From: an uncultured Ruminococcus sp.
GTDB taxonomy: Bacteria > Bacillota > Clostridia > Oscillospirales > Ruminococcaceae
Assembly: GCA_910579955.1 (NCBI GenBank)
Contig: CAJTWE010000038.1
Span: 1 to 13,250, forward strand
Reading direction: 5' to 3'
Length of the DNA: 13,250 nt
Part shown: positions 5,700 through 13,250 of the stretch, piece after piece
Layout: each line of letters starts with the position of its first letter
How positions within the stretch are numbered: the first letter of the stretch is position 1
Translations under genes and position numbers: made by a program
The notes under the pieces: generated by a model
The model's input: the letters and a program-made list of their open reading frames with translations, nothing else
The model's database searches: none
What the model was told of the DNA's origin: nothing

Positions 5700-7474
5700 C
5701 AATGCCACAATGGATAGGTTTACTTGTGCTGACGGCTGTTTTTGTAGGTCTATTGGTGCTGGTACATTGTTCTAATAATTACAATTTAAATGGAATCAAA
5801 TCAAAGAAAATCGGTGATGGACAGCATGGCACAGCCAGATGGGCAACCAAGTCAGAGATAAAAAAGACCTACAAAGAAATTCCGTTTGAACCGGAAAAAT
5901 GGCGCAGAAGCGAACATTTACCGCAGATTCAGGGAACAGTAGTTGGATGCCAAACACATGGAAAACATACTACTGCATTGGTAGATGAAGGCGATGTCCA
6001 TACCCTTATGGTCGGTGCAGCAGGTGTGGGCAAAACTGCTTTTTTCCTATACCCCAATATCGAATATGCCTGTGCTTCGGGTATGTCATTCGTGTCAACC
6101 GATAGCAAGGGAGACGTTTTCCGAAACTACGGCACAATTGCAAAAAAGTACTATGGCTATCATGTTTCTGTGCTGGATTTACGTAACCCTACACGCAGCG
6201 ATGAGAACAATATTTTGCATCTGGTGAATCAGTACATGGATGAATATCTGGCTGACCCCATAAACCTGTCAGCCAAGGCGAAGGCAGAGAAATACGCCAA
6301 AATCACAGCGAAAACGATTATCAACATCGGCGGCGATGGAAATTACGGACAGAATGCGTACTTTTACGATTCTGCAGAGGGACTGCTTTCTTCTTTGATT
6401 TTGCTGTTAGCAGAGTTCGGTGATAAATCTCAGCGGCATATTGTATCAGTGTTTCGCTTGATGCAGGACTTGCTGGAACAGGAGGATTCAAGCAAGAAAA
6501 AATCTAAGACAGGATTTCAAAAGCTGATGGAAAACTTGCCTGAAAATCACAAAGCAAAGTGGCTTGCCGGAGCTGCTCTGCACTCTTCCGATCAGGGTAT
6601 GCTGTCCGTTATTTCTACTGCATTATCTAGACTGAATGCCTTCCTGGACAGTGAACTTGAACAAATGCTTTGTTTCGGAACAGCCATTGATGCAGAGCGA
6701 TTTTGTACTGAAAAATCGGCAATTTTCATTGTGCTGCCGGAGGAAGATACCAGCAAATATTTTATGGTTTCGCTGCTGATAGGACAGCTTTACCGTGAAA
6801 TTCTTGCAATTGCTGACGAACATAGCGGTAAGCTTCCAAATCGTGTGATGTTTTATTTAGATGAATTAGGCACGTTTCCAAAAATTGAAGGCATGGAAGC
6901 CATGTTCTCCGCAGGACGTTCCCGAAAAATATCTATCGTAGCAATCATTCAGTCCTTCGCCCAGCTGGAGCAAAACTACGGAAAGCAGGGTCAGGAAATC
7001 ATCACAGACAATACACAGCTGACTGTATTTGGTGGCTTTGCACCCAATTCGCAGTCGGCTGAAGTTCTCTCAAAGGCACTCGGTGAGCAAACTGTTTTGT
7101 CAGGCAGTATTTCTACAGGCAAAGACAATCGTTCCAAATCTCTTCAAATGATTGGCAGACCGCTCATGACAATAAACGAGTTGAAATCTATGCCAAAAGG
7201 GCAGTTTATTGTGATGAAAACCGGCACGCATCCTATGATTTCACCGCTGAAATTGTTCTTCCAGTGGGGTATTTCTTTTGAGGATACCTATCAATTGCCT
7301 GATCGTGCTAAGCGTGTAGTGACTTACATGAGCAAGGGCGAGCTGTTGCGTGAGATAGAGGTCAAATATCCGCAGGAGGAAAAAATATCAGAAATTTCGG
7401 AGAGTTTAGATGAATTGGACATATCAGAATATCTTCCAAAACGAAAAACTATTGTGAAAACAGGAGGTGGCTAA
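5678..7474 (+). CDS. VirD4/TraG-type type IV coupling protein
   Basis: Predicted 598-aa inner-membrane ATPase that recruits the relaxase-DNA complex and feeds it to the secretion channel. Seen: one N-terminal membrane helix (about residues 13-32, IGLLVLTAVFVGLLVLVH); the TARWATKSEI region typical of the family; Walker A GAAGVGKT at 113-120; Walker B with FYLDELGTF (D395, E396); and the conserved IQSFAQLEQNYG segment after it. Length is normal for Gram-positive VirD4/TraG proteins, though the second N-terminal helix of some members is not obvious. It overlaps the primase-like gene by 22 bases and starts with GTG by my reading. Substrates are unknown because no relaxase is in the window. Confidence 0.95.
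   Translation: MYETTNLTMPQWIGLLVLTAVFVGLLVLVHCSNNYNLNGIKSKKIGDGQHGTARWATKSEIKKTYKEIPFEPEKWRRSEHLPQIQGTVVGCQTHGKHTTALVDEGDVHTLMVGAAGVGKTAFFLYPNIEYACASGMSFVSTDSKGDVFRNYGTIAKKYYGYHVSVLDLRNPTRSDENNILHLVNQYMDEYLADPINLSAKAKAEKYAKITAKTIINIGGDGNYGQNAYFYDSAEGLLSSLILLLAEFGDKSQRHIVSVFRLMQDLLEQEDSSKKKSKTGFQKLMENLPENHKAKWLAGAALHSSDQGMLSVISTALSRLNAFLDSELEQMLCFGTAIDAERFCTEKSAIFIVLPEEDTSKYFMVSLLIGQLYREILAIADEHSGKLPNRVMFYLDELGTFPKIEGMEAMFSAGRSRKISIVAIIQSFAQLEQNYGKQGQEIITDNTQLTVFGGFAPNSQSAEVLSKALGEQTVLSGSISTGKDNRSKSLQMIGRPLMTINELKSMPKGQFIVMKTGTHPMISPLKLFFQWGISFEDTYQLPDRAKRVVTYMSKGELLREIEVKYPQEEKISEISESLDELDISEYLPKRKTIVKTGGG
7462..7467 (+). promoter_or_regulatory. Ribosome binding site fixing a TTG start
   Basis: AGGAGG lies 8 bases before a TTG at 7476. 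An alternative in-frame GTG at 7467 overlaps the site itself and so cannot use it. The site sits inside the end of the coupling-protein gene. Confidence 0.7.
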
Positions 7475-7475
7475 G

Positions 7476-7754
7476 TTGCGATTTTGTCGTGAAATTTATG
7501 AATATGATTTGCCGCATAGGGCTGTTTCTGTTTATATGTATCTTTCCAATCGTGCTGGACGAAAACGAGAATGTTTTCCATCTGTGCGAACGATTTCAGA
7601 GGAACTACATCTGTCGAAATCTACAGTATTTCGGGCATTAAAGGACTTGGAAATAGCAGGACTGATTGAACGAGAAGAACGTTTCCGTCCCTGTGGCGGT
7701 CGCAGTTCAACGCTTTACAAATTAAAAATGAAGGGAGGAAAATCAAATGTTTGA
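7476..7754 (+). CDS. Winged-helix DNA-binding protein (HTH_36-like), 92 aa
   Basis: Predicted small transcription factor or replication-type winged helix. Seen: a helix-turn-helix at about residues 38-65 (SVRTISEELHLSKSTVFRALKDLEIAGLI) followed by a basic wing (EREERFRPCGGRSSTLYKL). The overall layout, with RAVSVYMYLSNRAGR before and CFPS just ahead of the first helix, is that of the HTH_36 family found in replication initiators and mobile-element regulators. It lies between the coupling protein and the VirB6-like gene, overlapping the latter by 8 bases, so it could be an in-operon regulator of transfer. TTG is the proposed start. The binding site is unknown. Confidence 0.85.
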   Translation: MRFCREIYEYDLPHRAVSVYMYLSNRAGRKRECFPSVRTISEELHLSKSTVFRALKDLEIAGLIEREERFRPCGGRSSTLYKLKMKGGKSNV

Positions 7755-8652
7755 CTGGATTGGCGATGCCCTTGGATGGGTAGGAGATGCAGTTGGCGAT
7801 GTTGGTTCGATTATCTCAGAAGCAGTGTGGGATGTGATGTTGCAATGGTTGTTCAATACGATTTATGTCACAGCTGACACATTGTTTTCCATGATAAACG
7901 GTATGGCAACCGGCATTTTTGATCTGAATTGGGTACAAGCATTCCTGGACTTGTTTTCCTATTTTGGATGGTCGCTGTTCATTGTAGGTGTAGTAGTCGC
8001 TGTGTTTGACTGTGCATTGGAATATCAGACGGGACGAGCAAATATGCAAGGAACGAGTCTAAATGTCTTAAAAGGGTTTATGGCAGCCGGACTGTTTACG
8101 CAAGTTCCGGTTGGACTTTACAAAATGAGTGTTACCTTGCAGTGGATTTTTTCGTTGGATTTGATGAGAGTATTCAACGGTACAATCAGCAATGATCTAG
8201 GAGCAATGGCGGAAATTACGCTGAAATCCGTCACTTTTACCAGTGGTGTGACGGGAATTTTAACGGTGATTGCACTTGCTTATTGTGTGTTGAAACTGTT
8301 CTTTGCAAATATCAAACGAGGCGGCATTTTGCTATGCCAAATTGCAGTCGGCGCATTTTACATGTTTTCGATTCCAAGAGGCTATGCCGAGGGATTTAAT
8401 AGCTGGTGCAAGCAGATTATTGCACTATGCCTGACAACATTTTTGCAGACAAGCCTGATGTTTCTGGGACTGCTGACATGGCAGACGAATATGCTGTTAG
8501 GGTTTGGCATTATGCTATCAGCCAATGAAGTACCAAGAATTGCACAGCAGTTTGGATTGGATACCAGCGTAAAAGTAAATATGAGCAGCGTGTCGCATAC
8601 AGTGGGGACAGCTGTTCGTGCAGGTCAGGCAATTGCCAAAAAGCTGGCATAG
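7747..8652 (+). CDS. VirB6/TrbL-like polytopic channel protein
   Basis: Predicted 301-aa membrane protein of the mating channel. Seen: an amphipathic Gly/Asp-rich N-terminus (FDWIGDALGWVGDAVGDVG), then about five or six hydrophobic helices. These include residues near 78-95, 162-190 and 224-252, and a soluble tail follows (SVSHTVGTAVRAGQAIAKKLA). This arrangement and its place before the PrgI/VirB3-like and VirB4 genes match the TrbL/CD1107-type proteins of Tn1549-like elements (I recall DUF6045 as a label). GGGAGG (7734-7739) precedes the ATG. Sequence identity in this class is low, so the assignment rests largely on topology and gene order. Confidence 0.8.
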   Translation: MFDWIGDALGWVGDAVGDVGSIISEAVWDVMLQWLFNTIYVTADTLFSMINGMATGIFDLNWVQAFLDLFSYFGWSLFIVGVVVAVFDCALEYQTGRANMQGTSLNVLKGFMAAGLFTQVPVGLYKMSVTLQWIFSLDLMRVFNGTISNDLGAMAEITLKSVTFTSGVTGILTVIALAYCVLKLFFANIKRGGILLCQIAVGAFYMFSIPRGYAEGFNSWCKQIIALCLTTFLQTSLMFLGLLTWQTNMLLGFGIMLSANEVPRIAQQFGLDTSVKVNMSSVSHTVGTAVRAGQAIAKKLA

Positions 8653-8660
8653 GAGGGCAT

Positions 8661-8921
8661 ATGAAAACATATATTTATCCGCAAAATCTGAAATCCGGTG
8701 CAAAACTGTGGCTTTGGAGTATTCGTGATTTTATCATCATCTGTTTAGGACTGATTCTTTCAGTGGTGATTTTGACGCAGTTGTGGACATTTCTCCCTTT
8801 TGCAATTACGGCTGCCTATGCTTTTCTGACGATTCGAAAAGAGGATATAACAGTCATGGACTATCTGTTTTGTGCTGTGAAATTTTTTATAACAGCACAG
8901 CAATTGTATATTTGGAGATGA
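8661..8921 (+). CDS. PrgI/VirB3-like small membrane protein, 86 aa
   Basis: Seen: a short polar N-terminus (YIYPQNLKSGAKLWLW), two adjacent hydrophobic helices at about residues 22-38 and 42-57, then an amphipathic tail ending in QQLYIWR. This is the layout of PrgI-family/VirB3-like proteins, which sit in the membrane with VirB4. The gene is in the expected place upstream of VirB4, with one extra gene between. AGGAGG at about 8651-8656 precedes the ATG, overlapping the stop codon of the VirB6-like gene. Confidence 0.75.
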   Translation: MKTYIYPQNLKSGAKLWLWSIRDFIIICLGLILSVVILTQLWTFLPFAITAAYAFLTIRKEDITVMDYLFCAVKFFITAQQLYIWR

Positions 8922-8930
8922 TAAGTAAAA

Positions 8931-9506
8931 ATGAAAAAGAAAAAATCAACGCAAAACCTTTTGGGCTTAGAAACATTCGGCAAGTTCGGACTTTGTATAA
9001 ATAAAGAAGAACTTGTTTTTTTTCATGTCCAGCCGACCAATATCTCGGTACTGTCAGCAGAGCATATGGACGGAAAAATCTATCAGCTTATGCAGCTTCT
9101 GAGCTGTGTGCCGAAGCTGGAAATCATTGCACTGGACAATTGTCAGAGGTTTGATGAGAACAAGATTTATCTTAAAAAACGCCTTGCAGAGGAACAAAAT
9201 CCACAGGTGAAAAGGCTACTACAAGCTGACCTTGTATTCTTAGATCAGATGCAGACGGAGCGTGCAACTGCAAGACAGTTTCTGTTCTGCATTCGTGTAC
9301 GTAATCTGAAAAAGCAGCAGTCTCAAGCGATCAGTCAGGTTTACAAAACGATTGCAGAGTACGGATTTTCGGTCAGACATATGGAAAAATTCGATTTAAA
9401 GCACATGCTCGCAGTCTATTTTCAAAGTAGTATGCAGGGTGAACAAATGCCGGATGTGGAAGGAGAAAACTATTTGGAGGTGCAGAAAAATGACGATATT
9501 TCGTAA
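8931..9506 (+). CDS. Unclassified transfer-operon protein, 191 aa
   Basis: I do not recognise this with certainty. The product is soluble-looking, with a basic N-terminus, a hydrophobic-core segment (FGLCINKEELVFFHVQPTNISVL) and a later helical region (RQFLFCIRVRNLKKQQSQAISQVYKTIAEYGF). This rhythm recalls the N-terminal domain that precedes the ATPase domain in VirB4/TraE proteins. The VirB4 encoded next door already has its own N-terminal region, so this could be a detached paralogous domain or a partner protein. GGAG (8914-8917) lies rather far, 13 bases, before the ATG, suggesting modest initiation. It overlaps the VirB4 gene by 17 bases. Confidence 0.6.
   Translation: MKKKKSTQNLLGLETFGKFGLCINKEELVFFHVQPTNISVLSAEHMDGKIYQLMQLLSCVPKLEIIALDNCQRFDENKIYLKKRLAEEQNPQVKRLLQADLVFLDQMQTERATARQFLFCIRVRNLKKQQSQAISQVYKTIAEYGFSVRHMEKFDLKHMLAVYFQSSMQGEQMPDVEGENYLEVQKNDDIS
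9476..9480 (+). promoter_or_regulatory. Ribosome binding site fixing the VirB4 start
   Basis: GGAGG lies 9 bases before the ATG at 9490. The longer in-frame ATG at 9439 has only a weak AGGG (9436-9439) that overlaps it and would add 17 residues lying wholly within the preceding gene. Confidence 0.75.
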
Positions 9507-11322
9507 GAAACAGCCGCTTACAGCAGAGGAAGAAGAACAAATTCGAGTACAGAAATTCTTTGATAGAGTGACTCCAAGTACCATCAAATTTTTCCCAGAC
9601 CGCTATCTTTGCGGCACAGCCTATCACTGTACTTGGGCAATTCGAGAATATTCACCGACAACAGAAGAACAAGCGATTCTTGCTCATCTGGGTGACAGAA
9701 GCGATGTGACCATACGCATTTACAATCGTCTGGTTGACAGCAATGAACAGCGGCAGATGATACAGCATGCTGCCCGAAAGAATCGTATGATGACAACGGT
9801 AACGGATGTGACGGAATCCATTCATGCGGAAAGCAATTTGCAGGATGTGGTGCAGTTGATTGCAGAGCTGAGACGAAACAAAGAGCCGCTTTTGCATACG
9901 GCTGTTTTTCTGGATTTAAAAGCAGAATCGGAAGAAAAATTAAAAGAATTGCAGTCTGATGTGCGTATGGAACTTACCAGAAGTCATATTTCTATTGATC
10001 CGTTGCTGCTGCGTCAGAAGGAGGGATTTCTTTCTGTTCTTCCTTTCGGGAGCAATCAGTTTGGGTCGTTATTTGAGCGAATTCTGCCAGCCAGTTCTGT
10101 GGCAAATCTTTATCCGCTGAACTATTCCGGCAAGACTGATCCACAGGGATTCTACATCGGGCGTGACCGCTATGGTACAAATATTCTGGTGGATTTCGAT
10201 AAAAGGGCGGAGGATAAGACGAATGCCAATGTGTTGATTCTGGGCAACTCTGGTCAGGGAAAGAGCTATTTAATGAAGCTGCTTTTGACCAATCTGCGTG
10301 AATCGGGAAAGAGTATTATTGTTTTAGATGCAGAATCAGAATATGAGGACTTGACTCGCAACTTAGGCGGTACATATCTTGACTTCATGTCTGGACAATA
10401 CCGCATCAATCCTCTTGAGCCAAAAGCTTGGAGCAGCGATGCAGAATCAGATGAAACATCTCCAGAAGCATTCCAGAAAGTTACAAAACTGCGTCAGCAT
10501 ATCAGCTATTTGAAAGATTTCTTCTGTGCATACAAGGACTTTTCAGACAGTGAAATTGATACGATTGAACTGATGCTGCTAAAACTGTATGCGGAATTTG
10601 GACTGACGGACAGCACTAATTTTGACTTTTTGTCACCGAGAGAATATCCTATTATGCAGGATTTATACGATTTAATAGAGGATGAGTACAAGCACTTTGA
10701 TGACACGAAAAAGCACTTGTATACGGAGGAAATGTTGCAGAATATTTGTCTTGGACTGCACTCCATGTGCAAAGGTGCAGAGTCCATTTATTTCAATGGA
10801 TACACTAATATTCGTGATGGTGAGATGCTTTGTTTTGGTGTGAAGGGTCTGCTAGATACGAATAAACGATTGAAAGATACGCTGCTGTTCAATGTGCTTT
10901 CCTACATGTCTAACCAACTTTTGTGCAAAGGAAATACGGTGGCAAGCATTGATGAATTGTACTTGTTTCTTTCTAACATGACTGCTATTGAATATATTCG
11001 CAATGCCATGAAACGTGTAAGAAAGAAGGAGTCGGCAATGATACTGGCATCGCAGAATATTGATGATTTTCTCATTCCAGAAATCAAGGAGTTCACAAAA
11101 CCGCTGTTTGCAATTCCGACTCATCAGTTTTTGTTTTATGCTGGTAATATTGAGTCGAAAGCCTACATGGATACCTTACAGCTCGAGCAGTCAGAATTCC
11201 GTTTGATTCAGCATCCGGCAAGAGGTTCTTGCCTGTATCGATGCGGAAATGAGCGCTATCTTTTGCAGGTGAAAGCGCCAGAGTACAAGGAAAAATTGTT
11301 CGGTCAGGCGGGGGGAAGATGA
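9490..11322 (+). CDS. VirB4/TraE-type secretion ATPase
   Basis: Predicted 610-aa ATPase that powers assembly of, and transport through, the mating channel. Seen: an N-terminal domain to about residue 230; a linker with GFYIGRDRYG; Walker A GNSGQGKS at 252-259; Walker B VASIDELYLFLS (D488, E489); and then ASQNIDDFL, the conserved glutamine-containing segment of VirB4/TraE enzymes. The length is typical of Tn1549-type TraE proteins. It overlaps the upstream gene by 17 bases and the downstream hydrolase gene by 4 bases (ATGA), implying tight translational coupling of the three products. No internal stop or frameshift is seen. Confidence 0.95.
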   Translation: MTIFRKKQPLTAEEEEQIRVQKFFDRVTPSTIKFFPDRYLCGTAYHCTWAIREYSPTTEEQAILAHLGDRSDVTIRIYNRLVDSNEQRQMIQHAARKNRMMTTVTDVTESIHAESNLQDVVQLIAELRRNKEPLLHTAVFLDLKAESEEKLKELQSDVRMELTRSHISIDPLLLRQKEGFLSVLPFGSNQFGSLFERILPASSVANLYPLNYSGKTDPQGFYIGRDRYGTNILVDFDKRAEDKTNANVLILGNSGQGKSYLMKLLLTNLRESGKSIIVLDAESEYEDLTRNLGGTYLDFMSGQYRINPLEPKAWSSDAESDETSPEAFQKVTKLRQHISYLKDFFCAYKDFSDSEIDTIELMLLKLYAEFGLTDSTNFDFLSPREYPIMQDLYDLIEDEYKHFDDTKKHLYTEEMLQNICLGLHSMCKGAESIYFNGYTNIRDGEMLCFGVKGLLDTNKRLKDTLLFNVLSYMSNQLLCKGNTVASIDELYLFLSNMTAIEYIRNAMKRVRKKESAMILASQNIDDFLIPEIKEFTKPLFAIPTHQFLFYAGNIESKAYMDTLQLEQSEFRLIQHPARGSCLYRCGNERYLLQVKAPEYKEKLFGQAGGR

Positions 11323-12854
11323 GTACAGCCATCATTGCAGCAGCGAAAAAACTGATCATTTTGCTGCTGACAGACAAACGGACATGGAAAGTAATTGGCA
11401 GTATCATTGTCCTTGCCGTCTGCATTATTCTGATGCCAGTGATGTTGCTTTTGGCAATGAGTAGCAGCATTGCGAATGCTGGTTCTGGTTTTACCGTCAG
11501 CCTAACAGCAGAACAGGAACAGCAAATGTTGCAACTAGATGCAGATGGTCAGGTTATTGCAGACACACTAAACAGCATGAATTTGCCATCAGAAATACTG
11601 AAAGCACAGGTGATCTACGCTACCTATTTTCAAGATGTACCGAAAAACAGTGACTTTTTCTCGTCTTACTGTTCCCTGTTTCAAACGGCAAACGGTGATA
11701 TGCAGTTGTTGATTTCTATGCTGAATGAAGCCTATGGATTATCCATTTCTTATGATGAATGTATGCGTTCCTACGCAGTTATTCGGAACGTGCATATTGA
11801 CAAAAATCTTTTTAGTGATACAACAACCAAGAATCATATTGACCTTGCAGCCTGGGCTTGGAATGCTTATGAATCGCAGTGGGGATATGTTCCCTTCACC
11901 GATGGTGAGATTTTCACAGAAGAAAAGCTTGCAGAATTACAGGCACAGCATCCTGACTGGGTAACAGATGACTGTCAAAAATGGCTGAATCGCCGCACGG
12001 TAGACAATGAAAATCTGCTGAAATCATATCTTTGCTATGACTGGAATTCAAAAGAAATGAATGCTGATGGCAGCACAATTTCGTATCTTTCTACAAATGA
12101 GTGGATTTCTATTTCGGAGCAAAGCGGCAGCATGGATACCCTACCGGATACGATTGGAATCGCTTTATTAGATGGCGAAACAGTTGGAATTTATGTAGGA
12201 AATGGCGAAGTCATTTATGCGAAATCAGTGGTGGATGGTGTAGTAAAAGAGTCTCTTTCAGAGCGAAACTGGACAAGCTGGTTCTATGTGACGGATGTAT
12301 ACTATCCACAGACGCCACAGACGGCAATCGAATTCCAATCATATGACCCAAATATCAAGAACAATCTTGACCTTGTGCAGTGGGCAATGCAGGCACAGGA
12401 ATCTGGATGGGGTTATGTTTACGGTACGTATGGGAACGTACTGACAGAAGAAGTTTTGCAAGACAGAGCCAGTATTTTTGGAAATGAGGTTACCGATTAT
12501 CTGGATTTCATTCATCAATATTGGATGGGTAAACGAACAGTGGATTGCATCGGACTCATTAAAAGTTATGGCTGGTATGATAATTCTAGCGGAGAGATTT
12601 TAATTGGTGCGAACGGCATGGCAGATGTAACTGCAAACGGTATGTTTGATGCAGCAACGGTCAAAGGAACGATCGATACAATGCCGGAAGTGCCTGGACT
12701 TGCAGTCTGGCATGACGGTCATATCGGTGTTTATATCGGAAACGGCGAAGTAATTGAAGCCATGGGAACGCAGTATGGCGTTGTAAAAACGCAGCTTGCA
12801 GGTCGTGGCTGGACGCATTGGTTACAGATTCCGTACATCGCATATTCAGAGTGA
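11319..12854 (+). CDS. Membrane-anchored tandem NlpC/P60-like peptidoglycan hydrolase (VirB1-like role)
   Basis: Predicted 511-aa wall-degrading protein that would open the peptidoglycan for the mating channel. Seen: one membrane helix at about residues 24-46, a spacer, then two homologous units at about 172-333 and 348-511. Each has a GWGYV-like segment, an RTVD-x-x-x-L-x-KSY motif, a G-I/V-Y-V/I-GNGEVI strand and a W-T-x-W end. Only the second unit has the catalytic Cys (C410 in VDCIGLIKSY) and His (H468 in HDGHIGVYIGNGEV). In the first these are Asn230 and, by alignment, Thr288. So there appears to be one inactive and one active domain. The inactive unit may bind peptidoglycan or pack against its partner. 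Known: Gram-positive conjugation systems usually carry a lysozyme/CHAP or NlpC/P60 hydrolase next to VirB4. Confidence 0.88.
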   Translation: MSTAIIAAAKKLIILLLTDKRTWKVIGSIIVLAVCIILMPVMLLLAMSSSIANAGSGFTVSLTAEQEQQMLQLDADGQVIADTLNSMNLPSEILKAQVIYATYFQDVPKNSDFFSSYCSLFQTANGDMQLLISMLNEAYGLSISYDECMRSYAVIRNVHIDKNLFSDTTTKNHIDLAAWAWNAYESQWGYVPFTDGEIFTEEKLAELQAQHPDWVTDDCQKWLNRRTVDNENLLKSYLCYDWNSKEMNADGSTISYLSTNEWISISEQSGSMDTLPDTIGIALLDGETVGIYVGNGEVIYAKSVVDGVVKESLSERNWTSWFYVTDVYYPQTPQTAIEFQSYDPNIKNNLDLVQWAMQAQESGWGYVYGTYGNVLTEEVLQDRASIFGNEVTDYLDFIHQYWMGKRTVDCIGLIKSYGWYDNSSGEILIGANGMADVTANGMFDAATVKGTIDTMPEVPGLAVWHDGHIGVYIGNGEVIEAMGTQYGVVKTQLAGRGWTHWLQIPYIAYSE

Positions 12855-12869
12855 AAGGAGTTTTTTAAT

Positions 12870-13103
12870 ATGAAAAAGCAGATTTCTGTCAGTGTGGAGA
12901 GTGAAAAATTCTCTGCCCTGACCATGTATTTGGAGCAGAAAAATATGCACCTGACCGAAGAAATGGACAAGTGCATTGAGAATTTATATCAGAAAAATGT
13001 GCCGCAGAATGTACGTGAGTTCATTGAATTACAGCTGTTAGAAAAAGAAATTCAGAGGGAGAATCGTAGAACAAAATCCAAGTCCAAGCTGGAGCCAGCT
13101 TGA
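12870..13103 (+). CDS. DUF6103-like small protein, 77 aa
   Basis: AAAGGAG (12855-12861) precedes the ATG. The product begins MKKQISVSVESEKFSALTMYLEQKN, continues with acidic helices and the segment KNVPQNVREFIEL, and ends in a basic Lys/Arg/Ser tail. This matches my recollection of DUF6103, small helical proteins found in Clostridial conjugative elements; the function is unknown. The N-terminal strand followed by two helices could be ribbon-helix-helix-like, which would fit a DNA-binding accessory protein, but that is inference. It is the last gene of the run before the right repeat. Confidence 0.7.
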   Translation: MKKQISVSVESEKFSALTMYLEQKNMHLTEEMDKCIENLYQKNVPQNVREFIELQLLEKEIQRENRRTKSKSKLEPA

Positions 13104-13203
13104 CCGCAATTCCCCACCCAATAATACCAACTAATAATGATAGAGTTGTCACTGTCCTCCCCAGGGAGGGTTGTAAGGTAAATTAGGAAATGAAGTATTT
13201 TCC
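13104..13203. other. Non-coding 3' tail with a GC-rich hairpin
   Basis: No supported gene. CCTCC (13156-13160) and GGAGG (13165-13169) form a 5-bp hairpin with a CCAG loop, possibly extended by two G-T pairs. No T tract follows, so it is a poor intrinsic terminator. A 17-codon ORF (13190-13243) runs into the right repeat but has no adequately spaced ribosome binding site. The region separates the last operon gene from the right inverted-repeat arm. Confidence 0.6.
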
Positions 13204-13250
13204 TCGTATAATAGATTTTAGGATGTTTTCAAGAGCACCCTAATGAACCT
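13204..13250 (-). repeat. Right arm of 47-bp perfect inverted repeat
   Basis: Exact reverse complement of 9-55. It contains the same internal dyad: TTAGGATG at 13218-13225 and CACCCTAA at 13236-13243. The match reaches the last base of the window, so the repeat may be longer than 47 bp. The arm carries TATAAT at 13207-13212 pointing outward, but no good -35 element lies at the right distance. Confidence 0.95.

Larger units (their letters stand above)
1..13250 (+). mobile_element. Conjugative transfer module (ICE or plasmid segment, Tn1549/CTn-like)
   Basis: Seen: fourteen or more co-directional genes with short gaps or overlaps. They include a VirD4/TraG-type ATPase, a VirB4/TraE-type ATPase, a polytopic VirB6/TrbL-like protein, a PrgI/VirB3-like protein, a membrane-anchored NlpC/P60-like hydrolase, a pilin-like protein, a Toprim primase-like protein, a sortase and a wall-anchored adhesin. 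Known: these are the usual parts of Gram-positive type IV secretion modules, and sortase B-like genes are common in Tn1549-like elements. Inferred: this is the transfer region of a larger integrative or plasmid element. No relaxase, integrase, oriT or att site was recognised, so the true ends are not defined here, although inverted repeats lie at both edges of the window. Confidence 0.85.

Noticed and set aside
13156..13169. GC-rich hairpin at the end of the operon as an intrinsic terminator
   Set aside because: The stem is only about 5 bp and no T run follows it.
13207..13212. Perfect TATAAT in the right arm (and, mirrored, in the left arm) pointing outward
   Set aside because: No -35-like hexamer at 16-18 bp upstream in either arm. 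AT-rich sequence gives such hits by chance.
13190..13243. 17-codon ORF running into the right repeat
   Set aside because: Too short, the only AGGA lies directly against the ATG, and there is no sign of coding constraint.

Overview
The window looks like the transfer (type IV secretion) module of an integrative conjugative element or conjugative plasmid from a Gram-positive, low-to-medium GC gut Clostridium-class bacterium. A Ruminococcus-like Oscillospiraceae host is my inference. It rests on the strong AGGAGG ribosome binding sites, the Thr-rich linker of the surface protein with its TPSTGD wall-sorting motif, and a gene set resembling Tn1549/CTn-type elements. All real genes are on the + strand, tightly packed and often overlapping by a few bases, as in one long polycistronic unit. 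No relaxase, integrase, replication or cargo/resistance gene is visible.

Layout. Positions 9-55 hold the left copy of an inverted repeat. Then come a 39-codon ORF (70-189), a 40-aa membrane protein of the DUF3789 type (191-313) and a D12-class adenine-N6 DNA methyltransferase (306-1121). The methyltransferase ends in a QLTLF clamp-binding-like motif, and its last codons form an intrinsic terminator. A 76-aa Cys-cluster protein (1138-1368) leads into a surface block: a thioester-domain (TQXA-type) wall-anchored adhesin with a long Thr-rich stalk (1388-2917) and a class B-like sortase (2901-3869). After these come a small pilin-like membrane protein (3883-4215), a hairpin, and a Toprim primase-like protein without zinc ligands (4308-5699). 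The secretion block follows: VirD4/TraG coupling ATPase (5678-7474), winged-helix protein (7476-7754), VirB6/TrbL-like channel protein (7747-8652), PrgI/VirB3-like protein (8661-8921), an unclassified 191-aa protein (8931-9506), VirB4/TraE ATPase (9490-11322), a membrane-anchored tandem NlpC/P60-like wall hydrolase (11319-12854) and a small DUF6103-like protein (12870-13103).

How they fit together. The ATPases, membrane proteins and wall hydrolase would form the mating channel. The sortase would anchor the thioester adhesin, which could bond covalently to a partner surface and so act as a mating-pair or host adhesin. The methyltransferase and primase-like protein would protect or process the transferred DNA.

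The most striking structural observation is that the whole operon lies between two copies of a 47-bp perfect inverted repeat (9-55 and 13204-13250). Each copy contains its own smaller dyad. This fits an invertible or mobile segment whose orientation could connect or disconnect the conjugation operon from an outside promoter. It could also be a linear-element terminus or an assembly boundary at a multicopy repeat, and the window alone cannot decide.
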